64,000 bases of DNA, taken from Physcomitrium patens. Lineage: Eukaryota; Streptophyta; Bryopsida; Funariales; Funariaceae. Under the pieces are notes generated by a model. The model ran no database searches, had not been told where the DNA came from, and was given only the letters and a program-made list of their open reading frames with translations. The stretch lies in the NCBI RefSeq assembly GCF_000002425.4, contig NC_037270.1, positions 2,393,680 through 2,457,679 on the forward strand, written 5' to 3'. Position numbers and translations under genes: made by a program. Of this stretch, positions 13,089 through 24,142 are shown piece by piece. Positions within the stretch are counted from its first letter, which is position 1; the number at the start of each line of letters is the position of its first letter.

Positions 13089-13096
13089 TATATATT
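13089..13096 (+). promoter_or_regulatory. TATA-like box of LTR B
   Basis: tatatatt within ggagtatatattgg, about 140 bp downstream of the main heat-shock-like array and conserved in the 3' LTR. Confidence 0.5.
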
Positions 13097-16000
13097 GGAA
13101 TCGAGGCTGAAGAGTTCTTCAGTCTCGACAACACATCTCTTGGAGCTCTAGCTCACCTCTCTGGTGTTGTTCTTGTATTCATCTGATTAATCTAGTTCTT
13201 GCCAATTCTTCTTGAACTTCTTGGTAGATATCAAGTCTGTATTCTATGTCCGTGACAGTTTGTCGAGACTTCATTCACCTCAGATATCAGAGCTAGTTTC
13301 TTCTTTATTAGAGTGTGGATTATCCCTCTGCTTGGAAGTGTACTAGTACTTTAGAGGTTGCGGATTACCTTTCTCTAAAGTGATACTTCTTTTGTTACAA
13401 TATTGGAGTCTTATTCTTCTTGGAGAGAGTGGATTACCCCTTTTCTTGAAGCTCTTAAGGCATTTTAGAGGTTGCGGAGTACCCTCCTCTAAACCAATAT
13501 TGTCTTCTTGTAGAGTCATTTCTATCCTTCTCTTAGAATGGTCGGGGGCCAAGACATTAGTATGACGAAAAGTTCAAAGTCCAAGTTAGATGCTATCATG
13601 AATGCCCTCACTACGTTATCGCAAAGAACTGCAGAGATTGAAGGAGTCGTGGCAAAGCTTCATAATGATGGAGCATTTGGGATAGCACAATCTAGGTTGC
13701 ACCAGCCTCAAACTTCTACACTTGGAGAAGCAACTTTGCCTCAGGTTCGACAAGCACCGTTGGTTCTACAACATAAGGAACCCCGAGTTAGCCTTCCGGA
13801 CAAGTTCGATGGTACACATTCCAAGTTTCGAGGATTCGTCAACCAAATCAGGTTGATAACAGTTTTACAGCCCGAACGCTATCCAACGGAGGAGTCACGT
13901 GTTGGGCTTATTGGAACCTTACTTACAGAACAAGCTCTATCATGGTTTGCTCCTTTGTTTGAGAAATGATCGTCCATACTAAACAACTTTGAAACCTTTT
14001 TGGAGGCATTTGCAGAAGCATTTGGTGAACACGACAAGGTTCGATGGGCTACAACAAAGATCCGGTCACTACGACAAGGAATGCGTTCTACATCAGTCTA
14101 TGCATCGGACTTCAGGCAATTAGCATGCGACATCAATTGGGACGAAGAAGCGTTGATGAGTCAATTCTATTGGGGTTTAAGGGACGATGTGAAGGATTTG
14201 CTGTTAACTCTTCCTGATCCGCAAACGCTCAACGAAGCTATTAGCCAAGCTGTGAAGTGTGATAATCGCCTATTCCAACTTCGCCAAGATCAATGTTCAA
14301 GACAACATACAGTTTGTCACACCCCAACTATGTCGGCAAGCAGCGTGAATTCACATTCAAAGGTAGAAGACATGCAAATTGATGCGGTACGTATCAAATC
14401 TCTTACTCTAGAAGAAAAAAAGCGGCGTATGGAGGAAGGTCTATGCTTGTATTGCGGTGAAAAAGGCCACAAAGTTGGAAACTGCCCCTAGAAGCAAAAT
14501 CGACATATTATCAAGACTAAGATTACGTCTATTCAAGAAAACGAGGATGCCCAGCCACAATAGGAACCGTGCGACTGGACAGTGAAATATCGCAACAACA
14601 ACCAAGTTTTTTTCTTTCTGCTCAACCTGCCCTTTGTTTTACAATCCCTTTACTTATTGGCCCTCAGAAACTGAGAACCTTAACATTATTAGATTCAGGA
14701 GCATCTACTTGTTTCTTAGACGAAGAATTTGCAAAGCGTCATAAGATCCCTTTAGTACAAAAATCCAAACCTGTTCACGTTGAGGTCATAGATGGACGAC
14801 CTTTATTGTCTGGTAGTGTCACCCATGAATCAGAACCTATAGAAGTGACGTTTAAGGACCATAGTAGTCATATTATTTTCAATATTATTAGAATCCCATT
14901 AAATCCTGTTATTCTTGGTCTTTCCTGGTTGGAAAAGCATAACCCATCCATAGATTGGAAGTTGCGAAAGATGACCTTTCCCACAAAACCACCCAAGAGC
15001 AAGCCTAGTAGAAAACCCCGAATAGAGAAATCCTTATTTATTGGAGCAAGAGCGTTTATAAGATTATCCAAGGGAGGCACACCGTTTGTCATTTATGCGG
15101 CTCCAACTATCGGGGAGAAGAACTCGATAGCAAGTATATCGGAGCAATATAAGGATTTTAAAGACGTGTTTCAAAAGAAAAATGCCGACATGCTACCGGA
15201 ACACAGACCATAAGATTGCGCCATAGACTTACAGGAAGGAGCACAACCACCTTTTGGCCCAATCTACAATCTATCGCAGATGGAGTTGGCGGAGTTGCGG
15301 AAGTACATCGATAAGAATCTAGCCAAGAACTTCATCCATCATTCAAAATCGTCAACTGGAACACCCATCTTATTTGTGAAGAAGAAAGATGGCTCGTTGC
15401 AGATGTGCGTGGACTATCGAGGCCTCAATAAGATAACAAAGAAGAATCGTTACCCGTTACCTTTGATTTTTGGTCTCTTAGAACAACTTGGACGTGCAAG
15501 GATCTTTACAAAAATTGATCTAAGGGGAGCTTACAACCTCGTACAAATCAAGGAAGGAGATGAGTGGAAGACAGCGTTTCGTACAAGGTATGGCCATTTT
15601 GAATATAATGTCATGCCTTTTGGTCTTACCAATGCTCCAGCGGTCTTTCAACATATGATGAATGATATTTTTCGAGAGTACCTTGACGATTTTGTTGTCA
15701 TCTATTTGGATGATATTTTGATATTCTCCAAAAATGAGGAAGAGCATGAAAAATACGTTCATTTGGTATTGAAGAAACTATGCGAGCGAGGACTATATGC
15801 CAAGTTGGAGAAGTGTTTATTTCACCAAATAGAGATGGAGTTTCTGGGATTCGTTGCGACTACGGAAGGCTTGAAGTTGGACCCCAAGAAGGTGGAAGCA
15901 ATCGTGTTCTAGGAGGTTCCGAAGACAGTTAGAGACGTACAATGCTTTCTTGGTTTTGCTAACTTCTATCGGATCTTTATCAAGAATTACTCTCAAGTTG

Positions 16001-16559
16001 CTGCTCCTCTCACTCGGTTGACATGCAAGGATAAGCTGGAATGGAGACTTCTAGCAGAGAAGGCGTTTCAAAACCTGAAGACCGCATTTATTACGGCTCC
16101 AATCTTAGTACATCCAAACTTTACAAAGGCCTTCTATTTAGAAACTGATGCTTCGGATTTTTCTTTGAGAGCTGTACTTTCACAAATGGAAGAAGATAAG
16201 AAGCTCTATCCAATTGCATTCTATTCTCGAAAGTTCTCTGCTGCTGAAAATCTCACTAATGCACCGCAAAAGGTACAGGAGTTTCATCAACAACATCCTC
16301 ATAAATATAAGCCGGTTCGACGATAGCTTCTTTCTGAAGCTTGCTCACCCAAGAATATAAGAAAGGGAGAGAGCACCACCAAAATTCGTAGTTGATGTAG
16401 TTATTTTCTCTAAGATAAAATAGAATTTTTTCAGTAGCCATAGTTTGATCTTCTGATATGGATAGCCAAGAGATAGATACTATGCCAGTCAGATTATTTC
16501 AATCAACTAGTTCACGAAGGCGACCCCAAAATGAAGAACGACTTGCACCATGACGACGA

Positions 16560-16790
16560 CGGAGGATACCAAGTAACCGATCACTGGTGATTGTATTTGA
16601 GTCCGAGCCTGCTTACGATGGTCAAGCAGAAGGCATATTTGCAGGACAATTTCACAATGAAGACACGGAAGTTCATGCTTAGTCAGAAGTTGAAGGAGTG
16701 GGCCACTACCGTTGGCTTTAAGGGCCGATGAACCACTTACCTCGTGAACAACAGTTGGAGTTCATAGCAGACGTTATATGACAGATCTTC
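16560..16790 (+). other. Conserved extra module, element B copy
   Basis: Counterpart of 12,030-12,490 in A, with the shared pieces GHYRWL, GPMNHLPREQQLEF and IADVICQIFIFL. Conservation at peptide level between two diverged elements suggests it was once under selection. No known domain is recognised. Fossil, broken. Confidence 0.5.
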
Positions 16791-16861
16791 ATTTTCTTGC
16801 GTTGGTACTGATTGACAACAACATTGCTTCTCAGAGACCTCGAAGCTAAAGGAGGGGGTGA

Positions 16862-17282
16862 TGTTAGGGACATAGTCCTTAAAACCTTCTAGAGACAAGT
16901 TTCTAGAACCTTCTAGAGACAAGCTTCTAGAACCTTCGAGAAACAAGTCTCTCGAACCTTCTAGAAGCTTCTTAGTTAGTAGAAGATGTTAGGGACATAG
17001 TCCTTAGAACCTTCTAGAGATAAGTTTCTAGAACCTTCTAGAAGCAAGTCTCTAGAACCTTCTAGAAGCTTCCTAGTTGGTAGAAGTTTCTTGAGAAGCT
17101 TCTTAAATAGGAGTATATATTGGAATCGAGGCTGAAGAGTTCTTCAGTCTCGACAACACATCTCTTGGAGCTCTAGCTCACCTCTCTGGTGTTGTTCTTG
17201 TATTCATCTGATTAATCTAGTTCTTGCCAATTCTTCTTGAAATTCTTGGTAGATATCAAGTCTGTATTCTGTGTCCGTGACA
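16862..17282 (+). repeat. 3' LTR of element B
   Basis: 421 bp, about 97-98% identical by hand count to 12,813-13,257. It has the same internal duplication (second tgttaggg at 16,987), one 24-bp unit fewer, and keeps heat-shock-like pentamer runs and the TATA-like box. Confidence 0.9.
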
Positions 17283-17287
17283 ATGTC
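17283..17287. repeat. Target site duplication of B, right copy (atgtc)
   Basis: Pairs with 12,808-12,812. Confidence 0.85.
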
Positions 17288-17540
17288 CTATAGAATGTCG
17301 CCACATAGCCCCTAGTTTGATAGTATACATAGAGACAAGAGTGAAGCCTTCTTCACTCTTGTTAATTCTTTTCTTGCTTCCAATCTAGTTTCAAGGGTCT
17401 CTAATTTTCTTGTCTTTAAGCAATAGCCATTTCAATTTCTCTTTCAATATACATACTTGTTTATTTTTATTTTGTTACCTTTCTTTGAGTGAAGGTTGAC
17501 TTGTGTGAATTACTTTTTCATTGAGTTCTTGTCCTTGATA
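17288..17540 (+). repeat. 3' LTR of element A, right part
   Basis: Continues from ctatagaatgtcgcc to cttgtccttgata and matches 6,980-7,233, including the TATA-like stretch and the pyrimidine leader. Confidence 0.85.
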
Positions 17541-17599
17541 GAAACATAATTTGTTACATTTTAGACTTTTTCAATATATAATGATTGCTTCTTAAAAAA

Positions 17600-18509
17600 C
17601 TTATTTCTAAAAATAGATATAATATTTTAAATATATATATTTATCTAAATAAGAAATACTAGGTAGAAAATAAATGTAGGTAGGTTTGATATTATCTTAT
17701 GGCATAACTTCTTAGAAGCTTCATAGATCCATATTTGACTTTACATATGTTTTTGTTAATTGATAGATTAAAAAATTGGCTAATAAATTAGCTATATATT
17801 GCATGTGTAGATAGCTCAAGATACAAGCTAATGATATGGCACATATATAGAAAACTTATCTTAAAAATTAAACATGTGTTAGAAATTCTATAGAATATTA
17901 TTATAATAAAAAGTAGCATAATTTATAAAAATAATATGAAATATTATAAAATTTTGAATTATAATTAAAAATAAAATAAAAATAAAATAAAATACTTGCC
18001 TAATTTTTTAAAATTTATAGTTTTATAATTAAAGATAGAAGTTATAAGATATATTAGTAAGGAATTTAGAAAGGCTTTGGTATCAAAAGTATAATAATTT
18101 GACTTCTAGACCATCTCATGTGAGTAGATAAGATGATTGATAGAAGACTTCATTTCCATTGGTTGAAAGTCATGCCTAATAGGCTTTGAGATGTTGTTTA
18201 TAATTGACCAAATTGGATTTTGAAGCCACATCAAGGCAGCTCCTTCAAGATAAGACAATGCATTCAAATTTTGGATATTATGTTCAAAAATCTTGTATTT
18301 TGGACTAAAAATTGGATGAAAATATGTATGATTTGGATTTTGGATAGAAGAGATATAGTTGTTTGAAGTTAAGATGTGAATTTGGTACATATTACTAGTC
18401 TTTTAAGGATATAGAGATTTGTAGGAAGGAATTTAATAATCAAAAGGTGGTATTGAAAAGTTGACTTGAAGAGATATATTTTATATAAAAAATTGATATA
18501 TTATAATTC

Positions 18510-18540
<31 letters not shown>

Positions 18541-19366
18541 TTGGAAGTTAGTATTAAAAATTAGAATTTATAAGTGAATTGTTTTTAATGAAGGTTTTAA
18601 TTTGGGCCATATCTTGAAATTTTAGAAGAATTTTTGGCTCAAACTTTCTACAAGTATAGATCACTACGTTAAAAAATTACATGTAAAAAATTTATGATAC
18701 TTGAATGTTGAATTTTTGATATATAATGGATTTAATTTGTAAGTGCCCAAAAATTGATATGTTTAGCACCTATTAGAAATTAGGCAATATCCAAAATTTT
18801 GTATTAGATTAATAGTTGAATTTTTTATGGAGATAATTAAGAATATTAGATAATTTGTATAGAAGTTTAATTCCAACTAGATAGATAGATTGAAAGTTAT
18901 AGGATAATACATATTTAAAAAGAGTTTTTATAATAATAGAAGTGGTTTAAGGTTATCTAGTTACATCTCAAGAGCTCTTATGCATCTTAGACTTATATAT
19001 TTGATGTGAATATCTTCATAAGAATAAGCTATAAATAAGATTTATGTTTTATAAACTTGTAACTTATTTGAGCAATTAGTAACAGTCAAAGGTCTAATAC
19101 ATCCTTGAAACAAACTCAATCTATTATAACAACATTACTACATAGCTTCTAGTTAGATAGTATATATGAAGGAAAAAGTAAAGCTTTTTTTATTCTTATT
19201 AATGCCTTTTTTATCTTTAGTCTTATTTCAAAACTTTCTAGTCTTCTTGTCTTAAGTAATAACCATTCTAGTTCAATATATTACTACTTTTGAATGATTT
19301 TTTAATCTTTTTGAATGACATAAGAATATTAAAATTTTATTTTTTAAAAAATTTATGTCCTTATAT
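17600..19366 (+). mobile_element. A-family LTR relic split by repeat X
   Basis: 17,600-17,895 matches the first half of the A LTR (cttcttagaagcttcatagatcc at 17,707) and 19,120-19,366 matches the second half (agcttctagttagatagtatatatg, then a tail like tttatgtcctta). The roughly 1.2 kb between them is foreign. Strongly AT-shifted, so old. No internal domains were seen, so it may be a solo LTR. Confidence 0.65.
17897..19118 (+). mobile_element. Unidentified repeat X, copy 2, inserted in an A-family LTR
   Basis: Interrupts the LTR relic, with a possible 8-bp duplication (tattataa) on both sides. It aligns in inverted orientation with the block at 4,807-5,925. A minus-strand frame at 18,106-18,390 contains ALSYLEGAALMWLQN, which faintly resembles the middle of gypsy Gag proteins; that is too weak to classify it. 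It contains an (at)n run at 18,518-18,541. Confidence 0.5.
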
Positions 19367-19404
19367 ATGGTCGCATGGGACATTCATATATTAGTATTTT
19401 TTTC

Positions 19405-19810
19405 TTGGATGTTCATGCATTCCTAAGCTATAAGATGCTTGAGCTCACTTGCTCTCTATCCTTAGATGTTTACAAATGCCACAATTGCAAGGTATGCTCA
19501 GATATTCACTTGTTACTTTTGAATGTTTGCATATCTTATGGCTACAATATACTCAAGCTTGTTCATACATTCACTCTTTATCTTTGGATGTTTGTGCATC
19601 CTATAGTTTTGAGAAGCTTGTGCTTATTTGCTTGCTTTCTGAGCTTGGAGTTTTACTCATTCCATAGCTATAAGGCATACTTGTTTGTTGCCCTTGGATA
19701 TTTTTTTATTCCATGACCAAGAAATGCTTGCATATGCTTGTTTTGTGTCGTTATATATTCACTCATTTCATATTTGTATAGTACTTGAGTTCTTACTTCA
19801 TGAGCATATT
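19405..19810 (+). repeat. Degenerate tandem repeat, about seven units of 49-65 bp
   Basis: Units start with variants of ttggatgtttgtgcatcc at 19,405, 19,462, 19,519, 19,584, 19,645, 19,694 and 19,751. Each continues with an ATAGCTATAAGATGCTTG-like middle and a ttgctta/ttcact-like end. The 113-codon frame over it (19,375-19,716) is a by-product of the repeat. Looks like a decayed minisatellite. Confidence 0.6.
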
Positions 19811-19914
19811 ATTTATTTATTTATTCTTATTTCTTTTATTATTTTTTTACATCTATCTTTTTATGCATGTCTAGTCTTTCATTTGTCATATTTGATTAGG
19901 ATTACAAGTAATTT

Positions 19915-20045
19915 CAATCTTCTTGTGTTACTTAATTTGAAAGAATCAAGTTGTGATATGGTTAAAGAAATTGCCAAATTACATATATTAAGGTACTTAT
20001 CTATTATATTATAAGATGCAAAAAAATTAGAATTATTACTAACTA
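19915..20045 (+). pseudogene. Possible leucine-rich-repeat scrap
   Basis: Short frame with LLVLLNLKESS, then VKEIAKLHILRYLSII, then KKLELLLTKSMPLL after a stop. The spacing of leucines fits the L..L.L..C..L..LP pattern of NLR repeats such as the relic at 41,765-44,880. Too short to be sure; AT-rich DNA can mimic leucine-rich frames. Confidence 0.25.
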
Positions 20046-20378
20046 AATCCATGCCATTGTTATAAAAAGCTTGACTCTAAAGAAGCATTTTTTCAAAGAT
20101 ATATTTGTAAGCCAAAAACTACTTTTCACAATTTGTTCAAAAAACAAAGAAATGAAATAGAAAATAAAAATTTCAATTATAAAAGGATTTAGCAAAGAAA
20201 AAATAACTTTATATGTTATTAATGGATATACATTGACTATTAGGATACATAATTTTATTGAAAGATTTTGTAGTAGGATATATTATAATATGGTTGTTTT
20301 TAGCAATATCAAAGAAATTGAGTGGAATTTTTTTCAAAGTTGGTAAATTTTTTTCTAAGATTGAAAACAAAGAAAAAG

Positions 20379-20381
<3 letters not shown>

Positions 20382-20417
<36 letters not shown>
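20382..20417. repeat. (AT)n microsatellite
   Basis: 36-bp uninterrupted alternating AT run. Confidence 0.95.
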
Positions 20418-20421
<4 letters not shown>

Positions 20422-20850
20422 ATAATAAAAACTTAGAGAATAATGATGAAATCAAGAAACTCTTTGGAATTTGGATAAAAAGTCCTTATGTACAACTAAG
20501 ATAACAATCCAATGCTATTATCTATATGTTATATTCCATTGTTTAGATATATGTGGTCGTGGATTGAATTTTAAGCATGATAGATGTAATAGAATGTGTG
20601 ATGATTGTCACTTGATGTAGGAGTTGAGTGGTGTGACTATTCTATTGTTTTCTTGAATAATGCTTATAAATTTTGATAATTAATGCTTAAGTATAATAGT
20701 GAAATTAGAAGGAACTAACTATTATTTTTGGTTTAAATATTTGCTTTAATTATATCAACTTATAGTAGGTTCCACACTGCAATTCTAATTGATTTTGGAA
20801 ATAAAGTAGGAGTATAAATTTTATATTGTTGATCTACAAAAGACTATTGA
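20418..20850. other. AT-rich spacer, no feature
   Basis: No coding frame, repeat unit or RNA gene recognised. It ends with attga, the left flank of element D. Confidence 0.5.
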
Positions 20851-21401
20851 TGAAACAACACCAAACTATTTCAAAAATTCAAGATCCTTCTATTCTACAA
20901 TAACATAAAATCTCATCACAAAATAAGACAAAATAGACCAAAACAAAACTGAACGAAACTACACAGAATAGGACACGAAAGACAACTGAGTAGATGGATA
21001 CATAACAAAACAGAACTCAATAAAAGGATGTAAAACCAAACTTTACTAGGAAATAGAGTCAGAAGCCATATTTGACAAGATGTCCCAAAAGACCTTAGCC
21101 AGTCCTATTTATATCCTATCTTACCACCTTAGACTTTTAGGAATATTTTTAGGTGATGAGCTCCACCTAGATAACTGCCTTAAATTCTTTTTTAGAAGGT
21201 TCTATGATAGGCCTCACTTAGATAACAACCCTAAGCTTTCTTCTAAAAGGTTTTATAATAGACTCCACCTAAATAATCATCCTAAATCCTTTCTAAAATG
21301 TTCTACGATGGGTCCTTCTTGATCCACTAACCTAACTCCAATTCTAAAAACTTCCATGGTTCTAATTATCTATATAATTATCTTATCTGTATCCTATTAC
21401 A
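20851..21401 (-). repeat. 3' LTR of element D
   Basis: Matches 24,143-24,642 throughout (for example ccaagatccttctatt, ctatttatat, ttatctatataattatctta). It is longer by about 50 bp because of small insertions. It contains tandem blocks carrying GAAnnTTC motifs. Confidence 0.85.
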
Positions 21402-22497
21402 ATTGATCATCTTCTACTAATGTGAAACATCCTAATTTTGCTCTTGATAGTATCTCCAAATTATCTTTTGGCAATGGATGAGGTTTTGTGCAAGTTTCTA
21501 CATTGTATTGTAAATGAGATAACCTTTTCAAAGAACTTTGTACTGAAGTTGTGGACATCTACTACCATAATGAAGGTAGCAATGCTCCGAAATATTATTT
21601 ACTTCATATTCTTGTTGGTCATCAACTACAACTGGTAGTAGTGGTAATTGGTGTCGATTTGAAAAGTACCTTGGCTCAGTATGAAATTCCTTTAGTTATG
21701 AAATGTGGAAGACTGGATGGATCCAAATATGTAGCAGAAGCTCAAGGTAGTATTTGACATTAGATATCAGTGTAGAACTACAAAAAGATCTAAGCCATTG
21801 AGGTACTAATTTACAAATTTGGATTGATGTGGCAAGTAGCAAGTTGGCATTGGAGAGTAATACTTGATCACCCTTTCGAAAGGTCTTGTGTTGTCGATGG
21901 TTATCTGTATACTACTTTTCTTGATTTTGTGCACTAAGAAAGTGGTGCCATGTCTCTTATAAGACCATTATATAAATTCTTCTATTATCGGATTGATGAT
22001 ATTGATGGAACAATGGAAAGTTATTAATATAATTGGATATTGATCGATATTAAAGAAAAATGGTGAATGATTGGTACTTGCTTAAATACTATCATTATAA
22101 GTAAATTCCAAAGGTATCAAGTATTCATCCCAATCATTATGATGAATTGCCACTAATGCATGCAACATATTTTCCAAGGTCTAATTTACATACTCTATTT
22201 GTCCATCTATTTGACAATGGAAGGCTTTAGACAAGATAAGTTGTGTTTCTAGTAGCTTGAACAAGGCTTGCTAAAAACTTTCCATGAAGCATGGATCTCG
22301 ATCTAAAATGATGACATAAGGTAATCTATAGTGACAAAAGACGATTTTAATTCCAAGTCAATCGACAATTTCTATTGATATGTAATTTTTTGTAAAACCA
22401 CAATCTACAAGTACTTGATATGATTGTCCTCTTAGTAATCTTATTAAAAGTACAAGTTAACTCTTTTTATAGTTGTCTGAGGGTATGTGTCAGGGAC

Positions 22498-23090
22498 AAG
22501 AACTCGATGAAAGCTAAAGAGTAAGTGAGACTTTTCTCAAAAAGAAATAGGACAAAATAGAAATATGTATATTAAGAAAGAAACTGGAATGGCTATTGCC
22601 AAAATACAAGAAAACTAGAGACCCTTGAAACTAGACTAGAAGCAATAAAGGAGTTGACAAGAGTGAAGAGGGCTTCACTCTTGCCTCTATATATACTATC
22701 TAACTAGAAGCCACGTGGCGATGTTCTATAAGACCTCCAATATATGTTGACTTTCTAGGCCACATGCCTTTGCTTGCAAGGCAAGTTTTCTATGGATGGA
22801 CCACGTAGTTAGCTTGTTCTTTAAGCTTCCAACATGCGTGGCACATGGCTAACTTGTTGACCAAGTTTCTAACCTAAAAGTCAACTATAGACTCCTATAA
22901 AGTCAAAGCAGCGTCTATGAAGCTTCTAAGAAGCTTCTCTAGAAGATATTACACAATTAACCTACTTTTACATACTTTTATCTATTCATAAAGGTAATTA
23001 TATGTATGTCCGTGACATTACCCCCCCTTCTAGGGACGAGTTCCACGAGGAGCGGTGATTATATATTGAGCCTTTACTGAGGAGCCCCAT
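22498..23090 (-). mobile_element. A-family LTR with purine tract, inserted in element D
   Basis: 22,498-23,017 is a full A-type LTR in reverse (minus strand tgtcacggacatac...cttgtccctgaca, intact TG...CA ends). Next to it, 23,018-23,090 matches the pre-LTR region of A, including the purine tract (minus strand ctagaagggggggt) and ctcctcgtggaactcg. So it is the 3' end of an element and not a pure solo LTR. It is better preserved than the D sequence around it, hence a younger arrival. Confidence 0.75.
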
Positions 23091-24129
23091 TTTCCTACTT
23101 TGACTTATTATTGACTTGATGAGTTTCAAGACTATGAATTTGCCTTATCTTACTAGTACTTGTACTTTGACATTTTGAACAACCTCTAATCTGATAGTTT
23201 GGCTCTCCATAATAGAAAAAAAATCCTTTTTATACTAATATTTATCGTCTTTGTGGTGTCAATGATCTTTGTAAGGCATCAATCTTCATTAGTATTGGTT
23301 GTTGTGTCGTAATATTAAATAGTGACATAAGACTTAGTACTGTAGGTCGTGCTCCACGATTTTAAAAATCTATAGGATTGACCCTCTCTACAATCTGAAT
23401 TGCCTCTTCGAATGTTTGTAGATTCCTTTGCTCTATTTCTTACTAAATTGTAGGTTTTAAACCTTGTAGGAATAGATCCATCATCTTTGCCTTCAAAAAA
23501 TTACTAATTTGGAGACATAAACTTGCATTGACCTAACTTATGTAAGATTTGCCAAGTGATTGAATGCTATCTTCTCCACATTGATGGACCAAAATTGATT
23601 CTTAAACTTGGTCTCAAATTCCTCTTAATCACAAAATCTACCTCGAACTCTATAGCTTTAAACTTAATATTACCATCAAATGACTGTCGTATCCCTTGAA
23701 TAGCTGGTTGTATATATAATTCTTTCAATGGTATTTGTCCCAAATAGTTAAAGGTATTGTTGCATATTGAAGAGCCATTGACATACATCTTCTTGTCTTG
23801 AAGTTTCAAAGTATATACTAGGCTTACTCAATTTTAATCTAGTACATATCGACTTTTTTGTCTTCGAGGCTTCTATTTGCCCTTTTAAAGTAGCTATTTA
23901 GTCTAAGAGATGTTGAATTTGAGCCTTCATCTTGGATTGCTCTACCATATCTCTCATACTATAATTTTTCCATTGGACTCTACTATTGTAATGTCTTTTT
24001 ACCTCTCGATTGATTTTTTAAGAGTAGCTTATGATAGCCTCAATATAGTACCTAGTGTGACCACAATAACTGACCTTGGACTAGATGATGACTATTGACA
24101 TGCTACCAAAAATACATAGTCTAACACTC

Positions 24130-24141
24130 GCTCTGATACCA
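24130..24141 (-). other. Primer binding site of element D (tRNA-iMet type)
   Basis: Minus strand tggtatcagagc directly inside the 5' LTR, the standard complement to the 3' end of plant initiator methionine tRNA. Best-preserved primer site in the window. Confidence 0.8.
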
Positions 24142-24142
24142 T

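Larger units (their letters stand above)
12813..13257 (+). repeat. 5' LTR of element B
   Basis: 445 bp, tgttagggac...gtccgtgaca. Its first 149 bp are a partial tandem duplication: the opening tgttagggacatagtcc recurs at 12,962. It has one more copy of a 24-bp unit (aaccttctagagacaagttt...) than the 3' LTR. Confidence 0.9.
12813..17282 (+). mobile_element. Ty3/gypsy chromovirus-type element B, young, broken, nested in A
   Basis: Fossil, 4,470 bp. Order: 5' LTR (12,813-13,257), primer site (atatcagagct, about 13,279-13,289), gag with knuckle CLYCGEKGHKVGNC (about 13,540-14,490), protease with LDSGAS (about 14,640-14,940), reverse transcriptase with YLDD (about 15,290-15,910), RNase H (about 15,960-16,260), the conserved 3' module (about 16,560-16,790), purine tract (aaaggaggggg) and 3' LTR (16,862-17,282). 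Integrase and chromodomain were not recognised, so the chromovirus assignment rests on likeness to A. Broken, about five breaks. The LTRs differ by about 10 substitutions in 420 positions (hand count, about 2-3%) plus one 24-bp unit; this is the youngest element in the window. Confidence 0.9.
6672..17540 (+). mobile_element. Ty3/gypsy chromovirus A, broken, host of nested element B
   Basis: Fossil. Order: 5' LTR (6,672-7,233), tRNA-iMet-type primer site (atatcagagc, 7,255-7,264), gag with a CCHC-like knuckle (about 7,440-8,450), protease (about 8,510-8,830), reverse transcriptase (about 9,050-9,730), RNase H (about 9,960-10,400), integrase (about 10,640-11,500), chromodomain (about 11,740-11,930), an extra conserved module (about 12,030-12,480), purine tract (tagaagaaggga) and 3' LTR (12,506-12,812 plus 17,288-17,540). 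The chromodomain and zinc-binding integrase put it among chromoviruses. Broken, well over ten breaks. Its two LTRs differ by roughly 8% over the first 300 bp (hand count), so it is older than B, as nesting requires. No clear target duplication is seen at its outer ends. Confidence 0.9.

Noticed and set aside
18106-18390. Minus-strand frame with ALSYLEGAALMWLQN as a gypsy gag
   Set aside because: Only about 15 residues resemble Gag, with no zinc knuckle or polymerase nearby; recorded only as part of repeat X.
19375-19716. 113-codon frame rich in Leu/Phe/Tyr
   Set aside because: Produced by the degenerate tandem repeat at 19,405-19,810.
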